Assembly (NCBI GenBank): GCA_947589405.1
Contig: CANQBT010000040.1
Span: 1 to 15,978 of the forward strand
DNA from: an uncultured Clostridia bacterium
GTDB taxonomy: Bacteria > Bacillota > Clostridia > Lachnospirales > CAG-274
Length of the DNA: 15,978 nt
Direction: 5' to 3'
Shown: positions 1 to 7,724 of the stretch, in pieces
Numbering within the stretch: position 1 is the stretch's first letter
How the letters are laid out: each line of letters starts with the position of its first letter
Program-made: the position numbers and the translations under genes
The notes under the pieces: generated by a model
The model's input: only the letters and a program-made list of their open reading frames with translations
Told to the model about the DNA's origin: nothing
The model's database searches: none

Positions 1-1
1 T

Positions 2-34
2 GAAAAGAAGACTAAGAAAGGAAGTGTTCAGTAA
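2..34 (+). CDS. rpsC: 30S ribosomal protein S3, C-terminal tail (partial)
   Basis: Only the last ten codons and the TAA stop are inside the window; they read EKKTKKGSVQ, a charged tail of the kind that ends S3 proteins. The identification rests mainly on position, because rpsC always directly precedes rplP in the S10 operon and the frame is open to the window edge. S3 binds the head of the 30S subunit near the mRNA entry channel. The last A of the stop codon is the first base of the rplP ATG, so the two genes overlap by one base and are probably translationally coupled. Confidence 0.7.
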   Translation, partial: EKKTKKGSVQ

Positions 35-465
35 TGTTAATGCCTAAGAGAGTTAAAAGACGTAAGCAGTTCAGAGGCCGTATGACAGGCAAGGCTTTAA
101 GAGGCAATAAGATAACTTACGGTGAATACGGTATCGTAGCTCTGGAGCCAAGCTGGATCACTTCCAGACAGATAGAAGCAGCCAGAGTTGCTATGACAAG
201 ATATATAAAGAGAGGCGGTAAGGTCTGGATAAAGATCTTCCCCGATAAGCCTATAACAGAGAAGCCTGCCGAAACACGTATGGGTTCAGGTAAAGGTTCT
301 CCCGAATATTGGGTAGCAGTAGTTAAGCCCGGTCGTGTTATGTTTGAGATCGCAGGCGTAACTGAGGATATAGCCAGAGAGGCTTTAAGACTTGCTATTT
401 ACAAGCTGCCTATCAAGTGCAAGATCGTAACACGTGCTGAACTTGAAAAGGAGTGTGACAATTAA
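34..465 (+). CDS. rplP: 50S ribosomal protein L16
   Basis: L16 (uL16) is a late-assembling 50S protein next to the peptidyl transferase centre and the A-site tRNA elbow. The 143-residue product starts MLMPKRVKRRKQFRGR, the standard Firmicutes N-terminus, and carries the conserved RMGSGKG segment at about residues 82-88 followed by the VVKPGR strand. Length is normal for the family. An AAGGAAG ribosome binding site lies inside the end of rpsC, about 10 nt before the ATG, and the start codon overlaps the rpsC stop. A second in-frame ATG at codon 3 is possible, but the first is the usual start in this group. Confidence 0.98.
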   Translation: MLMPKRVKRRKQFRGRMTGKALRGNKITYGEYGIVALEPSWITSRQIEAARVAMTRYIKRGGKVWIKIFPDKPITEKPAETRMGSGKGSPEYWVAVVKPGRVMFEIAGVTEDIAREALRLAIYKLPIKCKIVTRAELEKECDN

Positions 466-671
466 TGAAGATCAAGGAATATGTTGCAGAGTTAAAGAAC
501 AAGACTGTTGAAGAGCTTAACAATGAATTGGTCGAAGCAAAGAAGGAATTGTTCAACTTAAGATTCCAGAATGCTACAAATCAGTTGAGCAACACAGCAA
601 GAATAAGCCTTGTACGCAAGAATATCGCTAGAATTCAGACTGTTATCACACAGAAGCAGAAGGCACTTTAA
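465..671 (+). CDS. rpmC: 50S ribosomal protein L29
   Basis: L29 (uL29) is a small two-helix protein at the polypeptide exit tunnel, where it helps form the docking platform for SRP and trigger factor. The 68-residue product has the expected pattern: an N-terminal helix with EELNNELVEAKKELFNLRFQ (about residues 16-35) and a basic second helix with RKNIARIQTV. Its ATG overlaps the rplP stop by one base and the AAGGAG site is within rplP, so translation is likely coupled. Length and position between L16 and S17 are canonical. Confidence 0.97.
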   Translation: MKIKEYVAELKNKTVEELNNELVEAKKELFNLRFQNATNQLSNTARISLVRKNIARIQTVITQKQKAL

Positions 672-692
672 TAGTTATATAAGGAGGACATT

Positions 693-947
693 ATGGAAAG
701 AAATCTTCGTAAAACAAGGATCGGCAGAGTTATCAGCGATAAGATGGATAAGACTATCGTTGTAGCTGTTGAGAACAATGTAAGACATCCATTATATAAC
801 AAAATTGTGAAGACTACTTATAAATTAAAGGCTCACGATGAAAATAATGAGTGTCAGACCGGCGATAGAGTAAGAGTTATGGAGACCAGACCTTTATCTA
901 AGGACAAGAGATGGAGATTGGTCGAAATAGTAGAAAAGGTTAAGTAA
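693..947 (+). CDS. rpsQ: 30S ribosomal protein S17
   Basis: S17 (uS17) is an OB-fold primary 16S rRNA-binding protein of the 30S body. The 84-residue product contains the expected RIGRVISDKMDKTIVVAVE first strands and the HPLYNKIVKTTYKLKAHDE signature (about residues 32-50), ending in the RPLSKDKRWRLVEIVEKVK strand. A strong AAGGAGG lies 5 nt before the ATG. It sits 21 nt after rpmC and 26 nt before rplN in the uninterrupted operon. Confidence 0.98.
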   Translation: MERNLRKTRIGRVISDKMDKTIVVAVENNVRHPLYNKIVKTTYKLKAHDENNECQTGDRVRVMETRPLSKDKRWRLVEIVEKVK

Positions 948-973
948 TTCCTGGATAAAGGAGGAAATCGACA

Positions 974-1342
974 ATGATTCAGCAGGAAAGTAGACTTGTT
1001 GTTGCTGATAACTCAGGTGCTAAGGAATTATTATGTATCAGAGTGTTAGGCGGCTCAACCAGAAGATATGCAAATATTGGTGACGTTATAGTTGCTACTG
1101 TTAAAGATGCAACACCCGGCGGCGTTGTTAAGAAGGGCGAAGTCGTAAGAGCTGTTGTAGTAAGAACAAAGAAGGGTGCATCAAGACCTGACGGTTCATA
1201 TATCAAGTTTGATGAAAATGCAGCCGTTATCATAAAGGAAGACAAGAATCCCAGAGGTACCCGTATTTTCGGACCTGTAGCAAGAGAGCTTAGAGAAAAA
1301 CAGTATATGAAGATATTATCTCTTGCTCCTGAAGTATTATAA
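974..1342 (+). CDS. rplN: 50S ribosomal protein L14
   Basis: L14 (uL14) lies on the 50S interface face, where it contacts 16S rRNA and takes part in the subunit bridge and the docking site of silencing factor RsfS. The 122-residue length equals the usual bacterial length. The conserved core ADNSGAKELLCIRVLGG (about residues 11-27) and the later RPDGSYIKFDENAAVII segment are intact. AAAGGAGG lies just upstream of the ATG. A 177-codon open frame on the opposite strand over this gene is a codon-bias shadow and has no family resemblance. Confidence 0.98.
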   Translation: MIQQESRLVVADNSGAKELLCIRVLGGSTRRYANIGDVIVATVKDATPGGVVKKGEVVRAVVVRTKKGASRPDGSYIKFDENAAVIIKEDKNPRGTRIFGPVARELREKQYMKILSLAPEVL

Positions 1343-1359
1343 TAGGAGGTCAGGGTAAT

Positions 1360-1662
1360 ATGAAGATCAAAAAGGGCGATAAGGTACAGGTTATCGCAGG
1401 TAAAGATAAAGGCAAGGAAGGCAAGGTACTTGTTGTAGATAAGAAGAACAATAAGGTTATCGTAGAGGGTGCCAACAGGGTAAAGAAGCACGTTAAGCCA
1501 TCTCCGGCGCATCCTCAGAGCGGTATCATCGAGCAGGAAGCTCCTATTGACGCTTCTAACGTTATGTTAGTTTACGCAGGCAAGCCAACCAGAATTGGTT
1601 ACAAGGTAGTAGACGGTGTTAAGCAGAGAATTGCTAAGGCAACCGGCGAAGTAATCGATTAA
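1360..1662 (+). CDS. rplX: 50S ribosomal protein L24
   Basis: L24 (uL24) is an early assembly initiator of the 50S subunit that binds domain I of 23S rRNA near the exit tunnel. The 100-residue product opens with the KOW motif (KKGDKVQVIAGKDKGKEGKV, about residues 4-23), followed by the conserved EGANRVKKHVKPS and GIIEQEAPIDASNVML segments. AGGAGGT is placed 9 nt before the ATG. Length is typical for Clostridia and the gene sits in its canonical place between L14 and L5. Confidence 0.98.
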   Translation: MKIKKGDKVQVIAGKDKGKEGKVLVVDKKNNKVIVEGANRVKKHVKPSPAHPQSGIIEQEAPIDASNVMLVYAGKPTRIGYKVVDGVKQRIAKATGEVID

Positions 1663-1683
1663 TTCTGAAAAGGAGGACTATTC

Positions 1684-2223
1684 GTGAACGCATTCAGAGA
1701 ATATTATGAGAAGGAAGTAGTTCCTGCAATGCAGGCTAAATTTTCCTACAAGAATATAATGGAAGTTCCAAAGCTTGAGAAGATCGTAATAAACATGGGT
1801 CTTGGCGAAGCTAAGGAAAACGCTAAGGCACTTGATTCAGCGGCTTCCGATATGGCTATCATATCAGGTCAGAAGCCTATCATCACAAAGGCTAAGAAGT
1901 CAATCGCTGCCTTCAAGCTTCGTGCAGGCATGCCTATCGGCTGCAAGGTTACATTAAGAGGCGAAAAGATGTACAGCTTCGCAAGCAAGCTTATAAACAT
2001 CTCTCTTCCTCGTGTACGTGACTTCAGAGGCGTAAGCGCCGAGTCATTTGACGGAAGGGGCAACTATACCTTAGGTCTTAAGGAGCAGCTTATGTTCCCT
2101 GAGATCCAGTACGACAAGATCGACAAGATAAGAGGTATGGACATCGTATTTGTAACTACAGCTAATACTGATGAAGAAGCCAGAGAGCTTCTCAGATTAT
2201 TCGGTATGCCATTCAGAAAGTAA
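1684..2223 (+). CDS. rplE: 50S ribosomal protein L5
   Basis: L5 (uL5) binds 5S rRNA and contacts P-site tRNA and the subunit bridge in the central protuberance. The 179-residue protein matches the usual bacterial length and carries the KIVINMGLGEAK, GQKPIITKAKKSIAAFKLR and LPRVRDFRG signatures. The start codon is GTG at 1684: it is preceded at 7-nt spacing by AAAAGGAGG, and the translation from this point gives the standard MNAFREYYEKEV N-terminus, so no ATG start is needed. Confidence 0.97.
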   Translation: MNAFREYYEKEVVPAMQAKFSYKNIMEVPKLEKIVINMGLGEAKENAKALDSAASDMAIISGQKPIITKAKKSIAAFKLRAGMPIGCKVTLRGEKMYSFASKLINISLPRVRDFRGVSAESFDGRGNYTLGLKEQLMFPEIQYDKIDKIRGMDIVFVTTANTDEEARELLRLFGMPFRK

Positions 2224-2239
2224 GGGAGGCAAAGAGGTT

Positions 2240-2425
2240 ATGGCTAAGACATCAATGAAGATAAAGCAGGCAAAAAAACCTAAGTTTTCAACACAGGGCT
2301 ATACTCGCTGTAGGATCTGCGGAAGACCACACGCTTATTTAAGAAAGTTTGGTATATGCAGAATTTGCTTCCGTGAATTAGCTTACAAGGGTGAGATACC
2401 CGGTGTTAAAAAGGCCAGCTGGTAA
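2240..2425 (+). CDS. rpsZ: 30S ribosomal protein S14, zinc-binding type Z
   Basis: S14 (uS14) is a late-assembling 30S head protein. This is the 61-residue C+ form: two CxxC pairs, CRIC at residues 24-27 and CRIC at 40-43, should bind one zinc ion. The open frame extends upstream into rplE to 2171, but the real start is the ATG at 2240, because it gives the family N-terminus MAKTSMKIKQ and is preceded by GGGAGG and AGAGG. No zinc-free paralogue is in this window. Many Firmicutes keep a C- copy elsewhere under Zur control, but nothing here tells whether this strain does. Confidence 0.97.
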   Translation: MAKTSMKIKQAKKPKFSTQGYTRCRICGRPHAYLRKFGICRICFRELAYKGEIPGVKKASW

Positions 2426-2445
2426 TTTGAAAGGAGGTTTTTTAA

Positions 2446-2847
2446 ATGTCAATGAGTGATCCTATCGCAGATATGCTCACAAGAATAAGAAATGCAAATA
2501 CTGCTAAGCACGACACTGTAGATGTACCTTCCAGTAAAATGAAAGAGGCTATTGCCAAGATACTTACAGACGAAGGATATATTGCAGGCTATGAGATTAT
2601 AGAAGACGGCGTAAAAAAGACAATGAAGATAACACTTAAATATGGCGTTGATAAAAACGAAAAGGTCATATCAGGTATAAAGAGAATATCAAAGCCCGGT
2701 CTTAGAGTTTACGCTAACACAGACGAGTTACCAAGAGTTTTGGGCGGTATCGGCACAGCTATTGTTTCTACAAACAAGGGCATTATTACCGATAAGGAAG
2801 CCAGAAAGCTCGGCGTTGGCGGCGAAGTTATCGCCTATGTATGGTAA
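2446..2847 (+). CDS. rpsH: 30S ribosomal protein S8
   Basis: S8 (uS8) is a primary 16S rRNA-binding protein in the platform. In E. coli it is also the translational repressor of the spc operon. The 133-residue product begins MSMSDPIADMLTRIRNA and ends with the conserved STNKGIITDKEARKLGVGGE plus VIAYVW block. A strong AAAGGAGG is 8 nt before the ATG. I see no clear S8-binding mimic of helix 21 around the rplE start, so regulation by S8 as in E. coli cannot be claimed here. Confidence 0.98.
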   Translation: MSMSDPIADMLTRIRNANTAKHDTVDVPSSKMKEAIAKILTDEGYIAGYEIIEDGVKKTMKITLKYGVDKNEKVISGIKRISKPGLRVYANTDELPRVLGGIGTAIVSTNKGIITDKEARKLGVGGEVIAYVW

Positions 2848-2866
2848 TAGAAGGAGGTAAATTATT

Positions 2867-3406
2867 ATGTCACGTATAGGTAAATTACCTGTTGCTATTC
2901 CGGCTGGCGTTGAGGTTAAGCTTGAAGAGGGCAACGTAATTACAGTTAAGGGACCTAAGGGTACGCTTACACGTAAGCTTGTTGACGAGATGACAGTTGA
3001 AGTAGGCGCAGCAGAGGTCACCGTAACAAGACCAAATGACTTAAAGAGAAATAAGCAGCTTCACGGCCTTACCAGAACTCTTATACACAATATGGTAGAG
3101 GGTGTAACAAACGGCTATTCAAAGCAGCTTGAAATAAACGGCGTAGGCTACAGAGCAGCCAAGTCAGGCAATAAGCTTACACTTACTCTGGGCTATTCAC
3201 ATCCCGTTGAAATGACAGACCCTGAGGGTATTGAAACTAAGGTAGAGGGCAACAAGATAACAGTAACCGGTATCGATAAGGAAAAGGTCGGTCAGTTTGC
3301 TGCCGAGATAAGGACAAAGAGACCTCCCGAGCCATATAAGGGCAAGGGCATCAAGTATACTACCGAACAGATCAGACGTAAGGTCGGCAAGACCGGTAAG
3401 AAATAA
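2867..3406 (+). CDS. rplF: 50S ribosomal protein L6
   Basis: L6 (uL6) consists of two related alpha/beta domains and sits at the base of the L7/L12 stalk near the sarcin-ricin loop and the GTPase centre. The 179-residue sequence starts MSRIGKLPVAIPAGVEV and has the conserved C-terminal signature (about residues 152-164, containing KRPPEPYKGKGI). Length is standard. AAGGAGG precedes the ATG. It lies between rpsH and rplR as in all spc operons. Confidence 0.98.
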   Translation: MSRIGKLPVAIPAGVEVKLEEGNVITVKGPKGTLTRKLVDEMTVEVGAAEVTVTRPNDLKRNKQLHGLTRTLIHNMVEGVTNGYSKQLEINGVGYRAAKSGNKLTLTLGYSHPVEMTDPEGIETKVEGNKITVTGIDKEKVGQFAAEIRTKRPPEPYKGKGIKYTTEQIRRKVGKTGKK

Positions 3407-3424
3407 TAAAGGAGTGAATGTGCA

Positions 3425-3793
3425 ATGATTAAAAAGCCATCACGTGCTGCTGCAAGAATGAAGCGTCATTACAGACTTCGTAATAACATTTCAGGCACAG
3501 CTGAAAAACCAAGATTGGCAGTATTCAGATCAAATATGCATATATATGCGCAGATCATAGATGATACAGCAGGCAATACACTCTGTGCTGCATCTACAGT
3601 TGAGAAGGACATCAAGGCTAAGCTTGAAAAGACTAATGACGTAGAGGCTGCAAAGGCTGTAGGCGAGGCTGTAGCTAAGAAGGCAATTGAAAAGGGTATT
3701 ACAACAGTAGTATTCGACAGAGGCGGATTTGTATATCATGGCAAGATACAGGCGTTAGCCGATGCTGCCAGAGAAGCAGGTCTTAAATTCTAA
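3425..3793 (+). CDS. rplR: 50S ribosomal protein L18
   Basis: L18 (uL18) binds 5S rRNA together with L5 and helps anchor it in the central protuberance. The 122-residue product has the basic unstructured N-terminus (ARMKRHYRLRNNISGTAEKP, about residues 10-29), the RLAVFRSNMHIYAQIIDD strand and the C-terminal VFDRGGFVYHGKIQALADAAREAG signature. AAAGGAG is 8-10 nt before the ATG. Nothing is unusual in length or context. Confidence 0.98.
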   Translation: MIKKPSRAAARMKRHYRLRNNISGTAEKPRLAVFRSNMHIYAQIIDDTAGNTLCAASTVEKDIKAKLEKTNDVEAAKAVGEAVAKKAIEKGITTVVFDRGGFVYHGKIQALADAAREAGLKF

Positions 3794-3808
3794 TTAGGAG
3801 GGAAAGAC

Positions 3809-4315
3809 GTGAGAAATAAAATCGATGCAAGTACCCTTGATTTAAAAGATAAGGTTGTAACTATCAAGAGAGTAACAAAGGTAGTTAAGGGTGGTCGTAC
3901 CTTCCGTTTTGCAGCCTTGGTAGTAGTTGGCGATGAAAATGGTCACGTAGGCGTAGGCTTAGGCAAGGCTATGGAAATTCCCGATGCTATCCGTAAGGGT
4001 AAGGAAGATGCCGCAAAGCATCTTGTATATGTAGAAAGAAATGAGCACGACAGCATCTACCATGAGATACATGGCAAGTACGGCAGCTCAAGCGTATTGC
4101 TTAAGCCGGCACCTGAAGGTACAGGCGTTATTGCAGGCGGTCCTGCCAGAGCTGTCATAGAATTAGCCGGTATCAAGAATATCAGGACAAAGTCTTTAGG
4201 CTCAAGAAATAAAAAGAACGTTGTTAATGCCACTCTTGAGGGTCTGGCTTCCGCTATGTCTCCTGAGAAGGCTGCAAGACTACGGGGCAAGACCGTAGAG
4301 GAAATAATGGGCTAA
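3809..4315 (+). CDS. rpsE: 30S ribosomal protein S5
   Basis: S5 (uS5) lies at the mRNA entry side of the 30S subunit and influences translational accuracy and mRNA unwinding. The 168-residue protein has the double-stranded RNA-binding-like N-terminal domain with GRTFRFAALVVVGDENGHVG (about residues 30-49) and the C-terminal EGTGVIAGGPARAV segment. The start is GTG at 3809 after AGGAGGG; no ATG is present at this end and the resulting N-terminus is standard for the group. Confidence 0.97.
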   Translation: MRNKIDASTLDLKDKVVTIKRVTKVVKGGRTFRFAALVVVGDENGHVGVGLGKAMEIPDAIRKGKEDAAKHLVYVERNEHDSIYHEIHGKYGSSSVLLKPAPEGTGVIAGGPARAVIELAGIKNIRTKSLGSRNKKNVVNATLEGLASAMSPEKAARLRGKTVEEIMG

Positions 4316-4331
4316 TAAGGGAGGACATAAA

Positions 4332-4505
4332 ATGTTAAGAATTACTTTAGTTAAATCTACAATAGGTGCGATCCCTAAGCATAAAAAGACAGCTCAGGCT
4401 CTCGGCTTAAGAAAGCCCGGTAATGTTGTAGAGCAGCAGGATAACGCTGCTATAAGAGGTATGGTAGACCAGATAAAGCATCTGGTAAAGGTAGAGGAAA
4501 TCTAG
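4332..4505 (+). CDS. rpmD: 50S ribosomal protein L30
   Basis: L30 (uL30) is a small peripheral 50S protein found in many bacteria. This 57-residue reading frame (MLRITLVKSTIGAIPKHKKT at the start, ending HLVKVEEI) matches the family length and the conserved early segment: the T-L-V-KS-x-IG motif, then the K-x-x-K-T-x-x-x-LGLRK block. It fills the whole gap between rpsE and rplO, with GGGAGGA before the ATG and the stop 17 nt before rplO. It is short, so simple length filters can miss it. Confidence 0.97.
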   Translation: MLRITLVKSTIGAIPKHKKTAQALGLRKPGNVVEQQDNAAIRGMVDQIKHLVKVEEI

Positions 4506-4522
4506 TAAGGAGGTGCAGTTCA

Positions 4523-4966
4523 ATGTTATTAAGCGAATTAAAGCCGGCCGAAGGCTCCAGATCCGACAAGTTCAGAACAGGCAGAGGTCATGGCTCAGGC
4601 AACGGCAAAACTGCCGGCAAGGGACATAAGGGTCAGAACGCACGTTCAGGCGGCGGTGTAAGACCGGGCTTTGAAGGCGGTCAGATGCCTCTTTACAGAA
4701 GAATTCCCAAGAGAGGTTTTAAGTGTATCAACACTAAGGAGATCGTTGCTATAAATATCAGTCTTTTAAACGACAGATTTGAAGACGGCGCCGTAGTAGA
4801 TGCTCAGGCTCTTAAGGACAAGGGTATCGTAAGCCATGTTAAGGACGGCGTTAAGGTTTTAGGCAATGGTGAGATAAATAAGAAGCTTACCGTTAAGGTA
4901 AACTATTTCAGCGCTTCAGCTAAGGAAAAGATTGAGGCCGCAGGCGGAAAAGCTGAGGTGATTTAA
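4523..4966 (+). CDS. rplO: 50S ribosomal protein L15
   Basis: L15 (uL15) has a long glycine- and arginine-rich N-terminal extension that threads into 23S rRNA and is needed late in 50S assembly. The 147-residue product shows this extension clearly (GRGHGSGNGKTAGKGHKGQN at about residues 20-39, then FEGGQMPLYRRIPKRGF), followed by the globular C-terminal domain. AAGGAGGTG lies upstream of the ATG. Its stop codon is immediately followed by the secY start, with no spacer. Confidence 0.98.
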   Translation: MLLSELKPAEGSRSDKFRTGRGHGSGNGKTAGKGHKGQNARSGGGVRPGFEGGQMPLYRRIPKRGFKCINTKEIVAINISLLNDRFEDGAVVDAQALKDKGIVSHVKDGVKVLGNGEINKKLTVKVNYFSASAKEKIEAAGGKAEVI

Positions 4967-6226
4967 TTGTTCAGCGTATTGAGAAATGCATTTGCAGTTA
5001 AGGAAATCCGTATTAAAATATTTTATATGTTATTGGTACTTTTCATAGTACGTATAGGTACGCATCTTCCTGTACCGGGTATAGACATGAATGCTCTTGC
5101 CGATACAGGTGCCGGCAATACATTGTATTCTCTTATTACAGGCGGTAATTACGGTACAATTTTTGCGATGGGTATCGGACCATATATCAATGCTTCTATC
5201 ATTATGCAGCTTTTGACAGTTGCTATTCCAAAGCTTGAGGAAATAAGCAAAGACGGTGAAGAAGGCAGAAAGAAAATATCTCAGTATACGAGAATATCTG
5301 CCGTACTCCTTTCAATATTACAGGGTTCAGGTCAGATATACACTATTCATACTGCATTCAACGACCCTAACTGGTTTGTTTATATTGTAGGCCTTATTAC
5401 AATGGTAACAGGTACAATATTCATCATGTGGTTAGGCGAAAAGCTTACAGATGTAGGTATAGGCAACGGTGCGTCATTCATTATCTTTGCCAACATTCTT
5501 GAAAACCTTGATGACGGTATCAAGGCTCTTGCAGTTGAGGCTCAGGGAAGATCTATGGGCTGGCTTGTAGTTCTGGTAATACTTGCAGTATTGGCAATTG
5601 CTATGGCATTTGTTATATTCGTACAGGACGGTGAAAGAAGGATCCCCGTTCAGTATTCAAAGAAGCTTGTAGGCAACAGATATTTAGGCGGACAGAGCTC
5701 ATATATCCCTATTAAGGTAAATATTGCAGGCGTTATGTCAATAATCTTTGCAATATCACTTTTACAGTTCCCACAGACAATCAATCAGCTCATACAGAGC
5801 AATTTCTTGGGAAGAGTAAGCAGATGGCTTTCATTTAATCACTTTATGTTTGGATTCCTGCCATTTGGAACTATATTATATATTATTCTTATTTTCTGCT
5901 TCACATTCTTCTATACCTCATTTGCGTTCAATCCTATAGAGGTTGCGGAGAATATGAAGAAGAACGGCGGCTTTATACCGGGTATCAGACCTGGCAAGCC
6001 CACATCTGATCACATTCAGACAATAGTTGACAGAGTTTCACTTATAGGCGCTATTGCTTATGCGCTTATAGCGCTTCTTCCGATAGTCCTTGAATGGCTT
6101 ACAGGCATGAATATGGGCTTCGGAGGAACTACACTTCTTATCGTATCAGGCGTTGCTCTTGAGCTTGTAAAGCAGCTTCAGACTCAGCTTATCATGCGTC
6201 ATTACAAGGGCTTCTTAAACGACTAG
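4967..6226 (+). CDS. secY: Protein translocase subunit SecY
   Basis: SecY is the channel subunit of the SecYEG translocon in the cytoplasmic membrane, exporting or inserting proteins delivered by SecA or the ribosome. The 419-residue sequence shows about ten hydrophobic segments, the signature GIGPYINASIIMQLL in the plug/TM2 region, WLGEKLTDVGIGNGASFIIF near TM4, and the cytosolic C5 loop NPIEVAENMKKNGGFIPGIR. The start is TTG at 4967, directly abutting the L15 TAA. Its GAGGTG ribosome binding site lies inside the rplO coding region, so SecY synthesis is probably coupled to L15 translation. Length is slightly shorter than the roughly 430 residues usual in Bacillus. Confidence 0.97.
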   Translation: MFSVLRNAFAVKEIRIKIFYMLLVLFIVRIGTHLPVPGIDMNALADTGAGNTLYSLITGGNYGTIFAMGIGPYINASIIMQLLTVAIPKLEEISKDGEEGRKKISQYTRISAVLLSILQGSGQIYTIHTAFNDPNWFVYIVGLITMVTGTIFIMWLGEKLTDVGIGNGASFIIFANILENLDDGIKALAVEAQGRSMGWLVVLVILAVLAIAMAFVIFVQDGERRIPVQYSKKLVGNRYLGGQSSYIPIKVNIAGVMSIIFAISLLQFPQTINQLIQSNFLGRVSRWLSFNHFMFGFLPFGTILYIILIFCFTFFYTSFAFNPIEVAENMKKNGGFIPGIRPGKPTSDHIQTIVDRVSLIGAIAYALIALLPIVLEWLTGMNMGFGGTTLLIVSGVALELVKQLQTQLIMRHYKGFLND

Positions 6227-6256
6227 GAGTTTTTACAGAGGGTTTATATGCAGGGT

Positions 6257-6283
6257 TGTCTGGAATGGTCTCCATTTCAGACA
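6257..6283 (+). other. Perfect-length hairpin between secY and adk
   Basis: A 12-bp stem (left arm 6257-6268, right arm 6272-6283, one G-U pair) closes a 3-nt TCT loop in the 90-nt gap between secY and adk. There is no T-tract directly after it, so it is not a standard intrinsic terminator. It starts about 30 nt after the secY stop and ends 20 nt before the adk ribosome binding site. It could protect or direct processing of the mRNA, or lower expression of the downstream enzyme genes relative to secY; this function is inference. Confidence 0.6.
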
Positions 6284-6316
6284 TTATTCCCGCATATTTT
6301 TAAAGGGGGTAAAAAA

Positions 6317-6949
6317 ATGAAATTGGTGCTTATAGGCTGTCCCGGCGCAGGCAAGGGTACTCAGGCTAAGATGCTTTCCAAGAAATATGGCATAGCCCAT
6401 ATTTCCACAGGCGATCTTCTGAGGGATCAGATGAAGAGAGGTACCGAGCTTGGCAAGAAGGTCAGCGAAATTATGAATTCAGGCGGTCTTGTATCCGATG
6501 ATATTGTTTCTGCAATGCTTGCAGAGAGAATAAAGGAGGACGACTGCAAAAAGGGATACATACTTGACGGTTATCCCAGAAATGTTGCTCAGGCACAGGG
6601 ACTTGAAGCTATAACAGGACCTCTTGACAAGGTCATATGCTACGATGTAGACGACGGCGTTATAGTTGACAGAATGACAGGCAGAAGAAGCTGCCCTCAA
6701 TGCGGCAGAATGTATCATGTTTCCTACAATCCCCCTAAGGAGGAAGGAAAGTGTGACGAGTGCGGAGCAGCACTTATACAGAGAAAGGACGACAATGAAG
6801 AAACTGTCAGGAACAGACTTAAGGTCTATCATGAATCTACAGCTCCCGTAATAGATTATTACAAGGACAAAGGAATTTTGATGACGGTCAGCGGAGTTGG
6901 AGATATTAACGATATTTTCAACAATGTTGTATCTGCTCTTGAGGTGTAA
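6317..6949 (+). CDS. adk: Adenylate kinase, zinc-LID type
   Basis: Adenylate kinase converts ATP plus AMP into two ADP in the cytosol. The 210-residue protein starts MKLVLIG and has the P-loop GCPGAGKGT (residues 7-15), the AMP-binding STGDLLR (about 30-36) and DGYPRN (84-89) segments, and a long-form LID with two Cys pairs, CPQC (126-129) and CDEC (146-149), that should hold a structural zinc as in Gram-positive enzymes. The frame is open back to an ATG at 6248, but 6317 is the start: it has a GGGGG purine run 7 nt upstream, and the P-loop then falls at the family position. The hairpin at 6257-6283 lies in the leader. Confidence 0.97.
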   Translation: MKLVLIGCPGAGKGTQAKMLSKKYGIAHISTGDLLRDQMKRGTELGKKVSEIMNSGGLVSDDIVSAMLAERIKEDDCKKGYILDGYPRNVAQAQGLEAITGPLDKVICYDVDDGVIVDRMTGRRSCPQCGRMYHVSYNPPKEEGKCDECGAALIQRKDDNEETVRNRLKVYHESTAPVIDYYKDKGILMTVSGVGDINDIFNNVVSALEV

Positions 6950-6952
6950 CTC

Positions 6953-7702
6953 ATGTCTATCACTATCAAGAAGGATGTACATATAGCAGCAATGCGGCTT
7001 GCCGGCAGAATAACGGGAGAGGTGCTCAACCTTATGGAGAGAGAGATACGTCCCGGTATAACAACGGCGGAGCTGGACAGGATCGCTGAGGAATATATAA
7101 GGGAAAAGGGGGCTGTTCCTTCCTTTAAAGGACTATATGGTTATCCTGCCTCAATATGCGCTTCTGTAAACAATGAAGTGATCCATGGTATTCCCGACAG
7201 CAGAGTGCTGAAGGAAGGGGATATTATAAGCATTGACACAGGCGCATATATAAAGGGCTTTCACGGAGATGCTGCAAGGACCTTTCCCGTAGGCGATATT
7301 TCGCCTGAAAGGCAAAGGCTCATAGATGTAACAAGGGAAAGCTTTTTCAGAGGTATAAAATATGCAAAAGAAGGTAATCATCTATCTGAGGTATCAGCGG
7401 CTATTCAGGACTATGCTGAAGGCAGCGGCTTCTCGGTAGTTCGTGATTACGTTGGGCACGGCATCGGCAGAGAAATGCACGAGGACCCTGAGGTCCCCAA
7501 CTACAGAAGGGGAAGGCAAGGTCCAAGACTCATAAAGGGCATGACTATAGCTGTGGAGCCTATGCTTACAGCAGGCAGCTTCAGAGTCAGGACTCTTAAA
7601 AACGACTGGACGGTCGTGACAAGAGATGGCAGCGATTCCGCCCATTATGAAAATACGGTTCTCATTACTGATGGTGAGCCTGAGCTTTTTACCTTAATAT
7701 AG
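6953..7702 (+). CDS. map: Methionine aminopeptidase, type I
   Basis: This cytosolic metalloprotease removes the N-terminal Met of nascent proteins when the second residue is small. The 249-residue product has the pita-bread ligand set in order: D95 (SIDTGAYI), D106 (GDAART), H169 (GHGIGREMHEDP), E202 (AVEPML) and E233 (HYENTVLIT), plus the substrate-binding H79 in VIHGIP. It lacks an N-terminal zinc-finger extension, so it is the short bacterial form. The ATG is 3 nt after the adk stop and its GAGGTG site is inside adk, as expected for coupled genes. Confidence 0.97.
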   Translation: MSITIKKDVHIAAMRLAGRITGEVLNLMEREIRPGITTAELDRIAEEYIREKGAVPSFKGLYGYPASICASVNNEVIHGIPDSRVLKEGDIISIDTGAYIKGFHGDAARTFPVGDISPERQRLIDVTRESFFRGIKYAKEGNHLSEVSAAIQDYAEGSGFSVVRDYVGHGIGREMHEDPEVPNYRRGRQGPRLIKGMTIAVEPMLTAGSFRVRTLKNDWTVVTRDGSDSAHYENTVLITDGEPELFTLI

Positions 7703-7724
7703 GCAGGCTTTGGATATATTGCCT

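Noticed and set aside
979..1512. A 177-codon frame on the minus strand across rplN and rplX
   Set aside because: It is antisense to two clear ribosomal protein genes and its translation looks like a codon-bias shadow.
2171..2239. Upstream extension of S14 into rplE
   Set aside because: The extension is not part of the family and the ATG at 2240 has its own ribosome binding site and the standard N-terminus.
6248..6316. Upstream extension of adenylate kinase
   Set aside because: It would encode the hairpin region and push the P-loop out of its usual place; the start at 6317 has a good purine-rich site.
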